NCBI GenBank assembly: GCA_026692885.1
Contig: JAPLNJ010001036.1
Location: 1 to 15,158 of the forward strand
Direction: 5' to 3'
DNA from: Planctomycetota bacterium
Lineage (GTDB): Bacteria; Planctomycetota; Planctomycetia; Pirellulales; Pirellulaceae
DNA length: 15,158 bases
Each line of letters begins with the position of its first letter. Position 1 is the stretch's first letter. Of the stretch, positions 1 through 6,797 are shown one piece after another. Made by a program: the position numbers and the translations under genes. Under the pieces are notes generated by a model. It was not told the origin of the DNA. It saw only the letters and a program-made list of their open reading frames with translations, and did not search any database.

Positions 1-1410
1 CGGGGCCCCCGTCGAAGCGGGACCGCGATCGTGCAATTCCTGCTGGAACCGCTGCCCGCTCCGCCGCAACATCTGCACGTGAAGCTGCCCGGACTGGGTC
101 ACCTGGAGCGAACGTTCCAAAGCCTCTTTGAGCACTTGCAGGCCGGCCGTTGCCGAACCGTCCCCCGGCGCCACGGTACGAATCTGCCGATAGAGGGTGG
201 TCAGATCCTGCATCAGTTCGGCCGAGCGCGCCGTCAGCAGTTGCTCCTCTTCGGCCAGCATCACCATGAGCTTGTCGGCAGTGGCGAGCCACGGGGTGAC
301 ATCTTTTGGCGTAAACTGGTTGTTGGCCAACCGGTAACGCAGCGTGGGGACGCCGCTCGCCGCAGCCAGCTCCGTCAGCCACCGCTCCCATTGCTCGACT
401 TCATCCTGGCACAACCGCTGGACCGTCTGCGACGTCTCCAGCGACGGGCCGGGGGCCGCGTCCTTTCCGGTGGCGGAATTCGCCGGAGCGGTGGTAGCCG
501 GGATCGCCGACGTCGCCGCGGCGGTGTCCAGCTTGAGCAGCCGCTGGCGGGCCGCGCTCAACCGTTGCTGCAGCTCGGCCTCGTAGTTGGCGACCGCCTG
601 CAGTCGCGACTGCAAGTCGTCTTCGCTGAACGTGGCGTGCGGAGCGAGTTGCTGAACCTTTTCCTGGAGGACACGGCAGCTGAGTACAAGGACTTCCTGC
701 CTGGTCTTTTGACGCTCTAGTTCGGCGCGGCGCAGATCGACCGAGGCATCCGCGAACGTGGACTCGAGTACCGCCAGCAGCAGGCGTCGTTCCTGTTCGC
801 CCGGTGCGATCGCCGTATCTTTGTTGCTCAGGTCTTCCTGGAGGCGACGCCGCGCACGAGCGGCCTGATCCTGTTTCTCTTGAGCGACCTGCAAGGCGTC
901 CTGCGCGACGGTAATCTGGTGCGCACAGGTGCGACCGCGGCTGGCTTCGGCCTCTAATTGGTCGCGGTAATCCTCAAGCACCAGCCACGACTCGGCACGC
1001 CCCGACTTCGTCCTGCTGTCCGACAAACGTTGGAGATCTTCCCGGCGAAGATCCCGCTTGCGGCGCTGCTCCGTAGTCTCGTCCAAAGCCGACTGGTGGC
1101 TCTGGTAGATGAGATCCAAGGCATGGAGGAGTTCCAGTTCGGCGGTCGCGTCGGCGGACCCGTTCGTCAGCTGTCCCGGCGGCGCGAGCGAACCGAGTTT
1201 CAGGATCCGCTGGGCCAATTCACGGCGTTTGGATGCCAGCTCGGTGCGTGCCTTGGTCGAGTCCTGGTTGGACGACACATCCTCGGCCGATCCCCGCAGA
1301 GATGTAGCTACCATCGCCACGATGGCCAGCAAGAGCGCCCGGGTCAGGGGCCAAATCGCACCCCATTGATGATCGCCACCCGCATCGTACCAGGGAGTGA
1401 GCCGCAGCAT
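1..1410 (-). CDS. Exported coiled-coil protein, 3' end off window (possible MscS/MscK-type channel N-terminus)
   Basis: The minus strand is open from an ATG at 1410 to the left edge (470 codons, no stop), so the C-terminus is missing. The ATG at 1410 is preferred because AAGGA lies about 8 bases upstream; an in-frame ATG at 1419 directly abuts that motif. Residues 25-38 are hydrophobic and followed by a GSA-type cleavage site, suggesting export or a membrane anchor. Residues about 45-290 are rich in Glu, Gln, Arg and Leu with heptad-like spacing and look like long coiled coil. An Ala/Pro/Thr-rich linker follows at about 295-325, then more helical sequence. Planctomycete and proteobacterial MscK-like mechanosensitive channels have such periplasmic coiled-coil N-termini before the membrane domain, so that is my best guess. 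No channel domain is visible here; another coiled-coil envelope protein is equally possible. The reading frame is secure, the function is not. Confidence 0.8.
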   Translation of the reverse strand, partial: MLRLTPWYDAGGDHQWGAIWPLTRALLLAIVAMVATSLRGSAEDVSSNQDSTKARTELASKRRELAQRILKLGSLAPPGQLTNGSADATAELELLHALDLIYQSHQSALDETTEQRRKRDLRREDLQRLSDSRTKSGRAESWLVLEDYRDQLEAEASRGRTCAHQITVAQDALQVAQEKQDQAARARRRLQEDLSNKDTAIAPGEQERRLLLAVLESTFADASVDLRRAELERQKTRQEVLVLSCRVLQEKVQQLAPHATFSEDDLQSRLQAVANYEAELQQRLSAARQRLLKLDTAAATSAIPATTAPANSATGKDAAPGPSLETSQTVQRLCQDEVEQWERWLTELAAASGVPTLRYRLANNQFTPKDVTPWLATADKLMVMLAEEEQLLTARSAELMQDLTTLYRQIRTVAPGDGSATAGLQVLKEALERSLQVTQSGQLHVQMLRRSGQRFQQELHDRGPASTGAP

Positions 1411-1592
1411 TTCAAACATCCTTGACAGGCTTTAGGGAACGACTACAAGGCAAGTGGTTGGGGAGAGTACTCGCAGCATTCCTGGCGGACAAGACCAGAA
1501 TTCGCCCGGCCGACGCAAATCGCCCAAACTGCGACTTACGTCACATCGGTTGAGCGGATCGCAGAAGCCCGGGGTGAAACCCGAGGCTGGGC

Positions 1593-1802
1593 GTGTACCA
1601 CGACACGCAGGACGAACAGGTCTACCGGGTGCTCTCGCGCCGCCTGAAAGACAAGTTTGACATCTTCGGCGGCCGGCCGGACACCATCGAGGACGATTGG
1701 ATGGAGAGTGCGGAACAACTTGAGGCCACCCTGGACCAGTACATTGAGTTGGGTAAGCCATTTCCTGCCGCTCGCCCAACTCGACCCACGACTCGAACTT
1801 AA
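1593..1802 (+). pseudogene. Remnant of the C-terminus of a SNF2/SF2-type helicase
   Basis: The frame from 1593 encodes YHDTQDEQVYRVLSRRLKD, followed by FDIFGGRPDTIEDDW and a Glu/Leu-rich helix ending in DQYIEL. This resembles the segment just after the helicase C-terminal domain of large SNF2-like helicases (a short 'T.DEKVY..LS.R..D..D.FG..PD.I.DDW' stretch). A stop (TGA at 1575-1577) lies just upstream in frame, and none of the helicase motifs I-VI is found nearby. About 50 residues look conserved; the last 16 or so (Pro/Thr/Arg-rich) look like read-through to the stop at 1800-1802. It is therefore most likely a fragment left by deletion of a larger gene, not a working protein. The family match is from memory of such helicases; I cannot tell which helicase it came from. 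Confidence 0.55.
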
Positions 1803-2000
1803 GCCGGAGAGGCGGTATACTCGGACCTGCGGGATGCAGGCTTCGCACCCTGATTGCGTCTTGGGTCGTCAATGAATCGAAATCGCAAGGCTCGTGCCGA
1901 GCCGCACGGCATGCACGTGCCCCAGGTCCCGTCTGCCGGACAGGATCTACGGGGACGATCAGAACCCAGCCCCTACCCAGCCGGAAAAGGAATCGACACG

Positions 2001-3602
2001 ATGAGACACTCCCACGTCACGACGTCCGCCATCCTGTCACTTGTGGTCAGCCTCTGCATGGCCGGCTGCGAGTCTGCCCTAACCGCGGCAGAGGCGGGCC
2101 AAGCAGTCGCTCCAGCCCGCGACTCGCTGCCGGCGCAAAGCCGTTTGGGCATCAACCTGAACGGCCCCGCCGATTGGAACACCGAATACCCGTTTGTCGA
2201 TGTGTTTCGCATGTCGCGCCAGTGGATCAGCCAGCGTCAAGGAGCAGCGTGGGGCCAAGGGCCGAAGCTGGAGCACGACGCCCACGGCTGGATCAAGCGA
2301 TTCGAGCCAGGCTGCTGGGCCGAGACGCCGGTCCTCACGGGTGGCCACGCTCCCAGCGGCGATTATGTCTGTCTGTACGAAGGCGAAGGCCAGATCGAGT
2401 TCCGGTCCAGCGATCGGATCGTGTCGCAAGAACCGGGCCGCATCGTGGTGCACATTGAGGGTCAACAGGGCGGCACGTTCCTGATTCTGCGCAAGACCAA
2501 TCCGCAGAACTACGTGCGCAACATCCGCGTGATCATGCCGGGGTTCGCAGCGACCTACCAGAAGGAACCCTTTCAGCCGACGTTTGTGAAGCGGTGGCGA
2601 GGCTTCAACACTTTCCGATTCATGGATTGGATGTTGACCAACGGCTCGCCGCAGAAGGATTGGTCCGACCGGCCGAGACCGGAGGACTGCAACTGGACCG
2701 AACGCGGAATTCCGGTGGAGGTGATGGTCGACTTGTGCAATCGGCTGAAGGTGAATCCCTGGTTCTGCCTGCCGCATCAGGCGACGGACGACTACGTCCG
2801 CAAGTTCGCCGAAACAGTTCAGCGGTCACTGGATCCATCGCTCCAAACTTGCCTCGAGTACAGCAACGAAGTCTGGAACAGCGGTTTCGTCCAGAATCGC
2901 TATGCTCAGGAACAGGCCAAGCAACGGGGGCTTGGCCCGCCGGAACGACCGTGGGAGGGCGGCGGCAAGTACTACGCTCAACGTTCCGTGGAGATCTTCA
3001 AGATCTGGGAGCAGGTTTTCGGTGGCCGGCAACGACTCGTGCGAGTGATCGCTTGGCAAGCCGGTGGCGGGGCCTACTGGAGCGACGGCATCGTGCTGTC
3101 GCACCAGGAGACGTACAAGCACACCGACGCTTTGGCCATCGCGCCGTACATCACTATGTGCATCGGTCCGAGCAGCAAACCGAACGCGGACACGGTCGCC
3201 GGGTGGAGCCTGGATCAAGTGTTGGATTACGCCGAAAGCCAGGCCTTGCCGGAATGCATCGCCTGGATGAAAACGCATAAGCAGGTCGCGGACAAGCACG
3301 GTCTGCGGTTGCTGGCGTACGAAGCCGGCCAGCACTTGGTTGGTGTGGGGGGTGGCGAGAACAACGAGGCCCTGACCAAGCTGTTTCAGGCTGCCAACCG
3401 CCATCCAAGAATGGGAACGATCTACACCAAGTACCTCAACGCCTGGCGCGACATGGGCGGCGACCTGATGTGCATTTTTGCCTCGACCGGCGCATGGAGT
3501 AAGTGGGGCAGTTGGGGCTTGGCAGAATTCATGGACGAAACCGAAAACGATCAGCCCAAGTTCAAATCCGTAATGGAATGGAATCGGCGGAATCCACGCT
3601 AG
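2001..3602 (+). CDS. Secreted lipoprotein-like glycoside hydrolase-fold protein (clan GH-A-like)
   Basis: Predicted 533 residues. The ATG at 2001 is chosen because AAGGA (1987-1991) sits 9 bases upstream and the protein then begins with a signal peptide: hydrophobic residues about 8-20 followed by CMAGC, a likely lipobox with Cys23. An open frame reaches back to a TTG at 1854, but the extra 49 residues look non-coding. The N-terminal part (about 50-200) is Gly- and Trp-rich and probably beta-structured. From about 200 the sequence looks like a TIM barrel: LEYSNEVWN carries an Asn-Glu pair (Glu290) typical of the acid/base of clan GH-A enzymes, and LLAYEAGQ (Glu441) is a plausible nucleophile. 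I infer a polysaccharide-acting enzyme at the cell surface or in the periplasm; the substrate is unknown. The next gene starts 61 bases downstream on the same strand, probably in one operon. Confidence 0.75.
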   Translation: MRHSHVTTSAILSLVVSLCMAGCESALTAAEAGQAVAPARDSLPAQSRLGINLNGPADWNTEYPFVDVFRMSRQWISQRQGAAWGQGPKLEHDAHGWIKRFEPGCWAETPVLTGGHAPSGDYVCLYEGEGQIEFRSSDRIVSQEPGRIVVHIEGQQGGTFLILRKTNPQNYVRNIRVIMPGFAATYQKEPFQPTFVKRWRGFNTFRFMDWMLTNGSPQKDWSDRPRPEDCNWTERGIPVEVMVDLCNRLKVNPWFCLPHQATDDYVRKFAETVQRSLDPSLQTCLEYSNEVWNSGFVQNRYAQEQAKQRGLGPPERPWEGGGKYYAQRSVEIFKIWEQVFGGRQRLVRVIAWQAGGGAYWSDGIVLSHQETYKHTDALAIAPYITMCIGPSSKPNADTVAGWSLDQVLDYAESQALPECIAWMKTHKQVADKHGLRLLAYEAGQHLVGVGGGENNEALTKLFQAANRHPRMGTIYTKYLNAWRDMGGDLMCIFASTGAWSKWGSWGLAEFMDETENDQPKFKSVMEWNRRNPR

Positions 3603-3663
3603 TGCGTCTTCAAGCGGTCCACCAGGAACACGGCTTGCTCGACCCACCCTACGGGAGACACGC

Positions 3664-4731
3664 ATGCATCGCAGAGACCTGCTTCGGACAGTTGCCGGCG
3701 GCTTGACTGCCTCTGCTTTGAAGTCTGCCTCGTGGGGAGCAGAACCAACGGCGGTCAAGACAACGCAGCTTGGCGTGGTGATCTACTGCTGCGGTATCCT
3801 GCAACAGACGCGTCGCGCCAGCGGGCAGGCCGGCGACCTCGCGGACCCGCTGACGTTCTTGGAACATTGCCGCCAGTTAGGTGCCGGCGGGATCCAGACG
3901 TCGCTGGGAGTTCGCGACGACGCCTATGCCTCGCGTCTTCGAGAGCAAGCCGAACGCTACCAGATGTTCGTGGAAAGCACCCTGGAGTTGCCGCGGAATG
4001 AAGCTGATCGGGAGCGTTTCGAAGCCGAGGTTCGGACCGCGAAACGTGCCGGAGCGGACGTGGCTCGAGTGGTGCTGCTGCCGGGTCGGCGTTACGAACG
4101 CTTCAGCTCGCTGCAGGAGTTTCGCGAATTCGCGGACCTTGGCCTGAAGTCACTCCAACTGGCCGAACCGATCGCGGCACGACACGCAGTGCGTTTGGCC
4201 GTCGAGAATCACAAGGACCATCGGATCCAAGAGAAACTGGCCGTGCTGAAGCAACTGAGCAGCGAGCACGTGGGCGTGTGTGTCGATGTGGGCAACAACC
4301 TGGCCCTGCTGGAAGATCCGCAGGAGACCGTGACGGCCTTCGCCCCCTGGGCCTGTGCGGTCCATCTGAAGGACCACTTCGTTCGCGAATTCGAGAATGG
4401 GTTCCTGCTGGCCGATGCCGCCTTGGGCGACGGGTTCTTGGACCTGCCGCAGCTCGTGGCGATCCTACGGAAAGCGAACCCTGGAATCCACTTCTGTCTG
4501 GAGACCATCACGCGGGATCCGCTCCGAGTCCCCTGCCTGACCGACAAGTACTGGGCGACCTTCAGCGACCTGCCGGGTCGCGACCTGGCTCGCACACTGC
4601 GTACGGTGCGCGCCCACACCGCGTCCGCCCTGCTGGAACCGAGCCGCCTGTCGCTGCAGGAACAGGTCACGCTGGAGCAGGAGACTGTGAGAAAATCACT
4701 GGCCTACGCCCGCGAGCAACTCAATCTGTAA
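3664..4731 (+). CDS. Tat-type exported sugar phosphate isomerase/epimerase-like TIM-barrel protein
   Basis: 355 residues. The ATG at 3664 has GGGAG six bases upstream. The N-terminus MHRRDLLRTVAGGLTASAL is a twin-arginine-like signal, common on planctomycete members of this family. The rest fits the xylose-isomerase-like TIM barrel (AP endonuclease family 2). The expected metal ligands appear in order: Glu181 in VENHKDH, Asp208 in VCVDVGN, His234 in VHLKDH and Glu280 in CLETITRD. Proteins of this fold isomerise or epimerise sugars, or cleave related compounds, using a divalent metal; the exact reaction cannot be read from sequence. It follows the hydrolase-fold gene closely, so both may take part in breaking down the same carbohydrate. 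The last about 35 residues form a charged helix beyond the barrel. The gene is convergent with the flavodoxin-like gene, with 76 bases between them. Confidence 0.85.
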   Translation: MHRRDLLRTVAGGLTASALKSASWGAEPTAVKTTQLGVVIYCCGILQQTRRASGQAGDLADPLTFLEHCRQLGAGGIQTSLGVRDDAYASRLREQAERYQMFVESTLELPRNEADRERFEAEVRTAKRAGADVARVVLLPGRRYERFSSLQEFREFADLGLKSLQLAEPIAARHAVRLAVENHKDHRIQEKLAVLKQLSSEHVGVCVDVGNNLALLEDPQETVTAFAPWACAVHLKDHFVREFENGFLLADAALGDGFLDLPQLVAILRKANPGIHFCLETITRDPLRVPCLTDKYWATFSDLPGRDLARTLRTVRAHTASALLEPSRLSLQEQVTLEQETVRKSLAYAREQLNL

Positions 4732-4807
4732 ATGCATGCGGCGGAGCCACCAGCAGAACGAGAAAATTGAGGACTTGGACAACCGCAAGATGTTCACAGC
4801 AGTGGGC

Positions 4808-6184
4808 CTAAGAGTTGTCCACGATTCTTTCCAGCGGCTTGATCATCTCGGTTCGGATCCGCTTGAGGAACTTCTTGCGGAAGGGTGGGATCTTGGTCAG
4901 CAGCGTCACGGCAGCGGTCATCAGCCGTTGCTTCAGACCGCGCCGGGGGAAATCGTACAGACCATGCTGCTTGTAGTAGCGATGATCGGCGTGAAAGACA
5001 AATCGCAGGCTCCCCCAGATCTCGTCGCGGAATAACTTCCTGCCCGCCACCCCGTGAAACGTGGGCGGTCCGATGTAGCCGGTCTGGGCACACCAAACCA
5101 GACGCCTCGCGAGACCATCCACCAACTGATCGAGCTCCTGGGAAGCGACGCATTCATCGGTGACAATGCCGGCCAGGTTGGCTCGCTGCAACTCCGTATG
5201 TGCCTCCAGCACCGTGCGCAGGTTCGGAATCTGCTGCAGCGGGCCGGAGATCAGGTAGCCCATCTGCTTGTTCACGAAGATGGGCACATGATTGTTGAAG
5301 AACCCCCGATCAAAGAACAACTTCCAACGCGACGACAAATACCGATCGCGAATCGACCCTGCCAGCACCAGCACGTCCGCCAGCATCAGCCGCTGATAGA
5401 CCTCGTAGATCTCGTCCGTCTCCCGGTAGACACACACATTATCCAGCCCGCACTGCGTGCAACCCATGCAGCCGGCTCGAATCTTCACCTGCTGCAGATT
5501 GATCACCTCCGGTGGTTCCGCAAATGAAGCGCGGAAACGATCGATCATGCGGTTCAGATTCGCATCGCGGGCTTGGGCATCGGTGACCACAAGGGTCCTC
5601 CATTGCCGTGCGTGGATGACGCCACCCGGCGGGCCCGGTACGTAATCGAACGGGTGACGCTGGACGGGTGGATAGACCTTGGACGTTGCGGTCCGGGCCG
5701 CGACGGCGGCGAAGAAATCTTCGGCGAACCGCAGGAACCGTTTTTGCTCATCGTCCTTGAGCAGGTCGTACATCTCGGCCGAGTAGCCGCCCCAATACTT
5801 CATGTCCAGGTCGTCGCAGATGCCGTGCACGTAGTTGTGCGCTGTGTGATCGAAGAAACGAATCGAGGTGGTCAAGACGGCGGCGTATTTTCCCTGAAAG
5901 GCCGCTTGCACTTGCCGTTCCCCAATCAGTTCGATGAAGCGTTTATAGTGGGCGTGCACCAGTAACACATACAGCGGAAACGCCCAAAGCACCGCCTCGA
6001 CCTCGGCCACCGCGTCAATCGTTTTCTGAAAAGCCGACGGGCTGTCTTCCAGATGCCGCAGTTCGCTGGCGACATGCAGTAGCGTAAACTCATGCTGCGG
6101 GAACTTTTTCTGCAGGAACCGCACATACTGCATGGTCACGCTGGTCATGCCCTTCGGACTGCCGTTCAGGACGACGATTTTCAT
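4808..6184 (-). CDS. Tandem flavodoxin-like oxidoreductase with a CX2CX2CX5C iron-sulfur motif
   Basis: 458 residues. The ATG at 6184 is preferred over an upstream in-frame start at 6205 because AAGGA (6194-6198) lies 9 bases before it and MKIVVLNGSPKG is the canonical beginning of an NAD(P)H-dependent FMN reductase/flavodoxin-like domain, with the phosphate loop at residues about 5-11. A second domain of the same kind seems to begin near residue 196 (RTLVVTDAQARDANLNRMID) and contains Cys239, Cys242, Cys245 and Cys251 (GCMGCTQCGLDNVC). That CX2CX2CX5C spacing matches the compact 4Fe-4S motif of iron-sulfur flavoproteins (Isf family). The C-terminal about 40 residues are basic and amphipathic (TKIPPFRKKFLKRIR), perhaps binding membrane. 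I infer a cytoplasmic electron-transfer flavoenzyme with FMN and a cluster; substrate unknown. The length is about twice that of a single-domain member of the family. Confidence 0.85.
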   Translation of the reverse strand: MKIVVLNGSPKGMTSVTMQYVRFLQKKFPQHEFTLLHVASELRHLEDSPSAFQKTIDAVAEVEAVLWAFPLYVLLVHAHYKRFIELIGERQVQAAFQGKYAAVLTTSIRFFDHTAHNYVHGICDDLDMKYWGGYSAEMYDLLKDDEQKRFLRFAEDFFAAVAARTATSKVYPPVQRHPFDYVPGPPGGVIHARQWRTLVVTDAQARDANLNRMIDRFRASFAEPPEVINLQQVKIRAGCMGCTQCGLDNVCVYRETDEIYEVYQRLMLADVLVLAGSIRDRYLSSRWKLFFDRGFFNNHVPIFVNKQMGYLISGPLQQIPNLRTVLEAHTELQRANLAGIVTDECVASQELDQLVDGLARRLVWCAQTGYIGPPTFHGVAGRKLFRDEIWGSLRFVFHADHRYYKQHGLYDFPRRGLKQRLMTAAVTLLTKIPPFRKKFLKRIRTEMIKPLERIVDNS

Positions 6185-6220
6185 CGGCTGCAATCCTTTC
6201 CGCAATCTGAGCTATTGGAT

Positions 6221-6326
6221 CTCGTTCCCATGCACTGCGCGGAAACTCACGTTTGCGACGCGTTACACCGAGTGACGAGACGCGGAGCGTCCGATCCGAC
6301 ATTCCCACGCAGAGCGTGGGAACGAG
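6221..6326. repeat. 106-bp palindromic dispersed repeat (MITE/REP-like)
   Basis: The ends are inverted repeats, CTCGTTCCCATGC at 6221-6233 and GCGTGGGAACGAG at 6314-6326, matching at 12 of 13 positions. Inside the right end, TTCCCACGC-AGA-GCGTGGGAA (6302-6322) is a perfect hairpin, and GACGC-GGA-GCGTC (6279-6291) is a second small one. Read on the minus strand it gives peptide-like text such as PTLCVGMSDRTLR and FPRSAWERD, which I recall from many spurious planctomycete ORFs, so this looks like a dispersed element. No transposase is present. Only one copy lies in this window. Confidence 0.65.
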
Positions 6327-6331
6327 AGCAC

Positions 6332-6614
6332 TCACCACGCGGCGTTGCGGCACTGGAGGTAGTACTTTCGCACGTAGGGAACGCAGGAACGTCCATTGGC
6401 GGCCCGTTGGGCACAGTGTGCCGCAGGCGAAGCGGCCTTCTGCAGGATCGTCTTGACACGCGTCGTGACGCCCTCGCGCACGTCCTGCTCGATCTCCTCC
6501 ACGGTCGGTGAGCCATGCCCGCAGCGTCTCGCTGCCGACCGTCTCGCCCTGCGATCCGCAGCGAGGGCAGTAATGAGACGTGTTGTCCGGCTCTCGCACA
6601 AAGGCTTTGTTCAT
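6332..6614 (-). pseudogene. Small zinc-ribbon protein gene, apparently frameshifted
   Basis: The ATG at 6614 has a good ribosome site (AAGGGGGA at 6624-6631) and begins MNKAFVREPDNTSHYCPRC, with a CPRC knuckle, resembling a small planctomycete zinc-ribbon protein I recall starting MNKAFVREPD. After about residue 33 this frame turns into an arginine-rich shadow. A second frame then looks coding: GSPTVEEIEQDVREGVTTR, continuing to KYYLQCRNAAW and a stop at 6332-6334, with three further cysteines. Dropping one base near 6515 joins both halves into one protein of about 90 residues. I infer a one-base insertion, either real or a sequencing error. The function is unknown. The palindromic repeat lies 6 bases past its stop. 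Confidence 0.5.
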
Positions 6615-6711
6615 GACCGTCTGTCCCCCTTGCTACAGGCCGGTGGCCAGCACACCGTTGATTGCCAACAGGGCGTGTTCAAACGTCGTCACTGCGCAAA
6701 GCTCGCCAACG

Positions 6712-6745
6712 AAAAACGGCGTCTCCGAGCCTACTCGGAGACGCC
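6712..6745 (-). terminator. Intrinsic terminator of the YTV-repeat gene
   Basis: A perfect 12-bp GC-rich stem, GGCGTCTCCGAG at 6718-6729 and CTCGGAGACGCC at 6734-6745, encloses a 4-base loop. On the minus strand it is followed by GTTTTTC (6711-6717). It lies about 50 bases past the stop of the minus-strand YTV-repeat gene, so it should end that transcript. There is no T-run on the plus-strand side. Confidence 0.85.
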
Positions 6746-6797
6746 GCCTTCACAAACCAGACCGCTTTGTCTTACCCAGCGTCGTGTGCCTGTCGGC

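Noticed and set aside
31..1425. Plus-strand open frames at 31-720 and 958-1425
   Set aside because: They lie antisense to the continuous minus-strand coiled-coil gene and show Arg/Gln-rich shadow composition.
1432..1872. Minus-strand open frame of 146 residues in the intergenic region
   Set aside because: Pro/Arg/Gly-rich composition, no ribosome site, and it is antisense to the helicase remnant, whose frame has recognisable conserved sequence.
1854..2000. N-terminal extension of the hydrolase-fold gene to a TTG at 1854
   Set aside because: The ATG at 2001 has a good ribosome site and directly starts a lipoprotein-type signal peptide, which an extension would bury.
2826..3758. Minus-strand open frame of 310 residues
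   Set aside because: Antisense shadow of the hydrolase-fold gene, crossing its stop and the start of the next gene.
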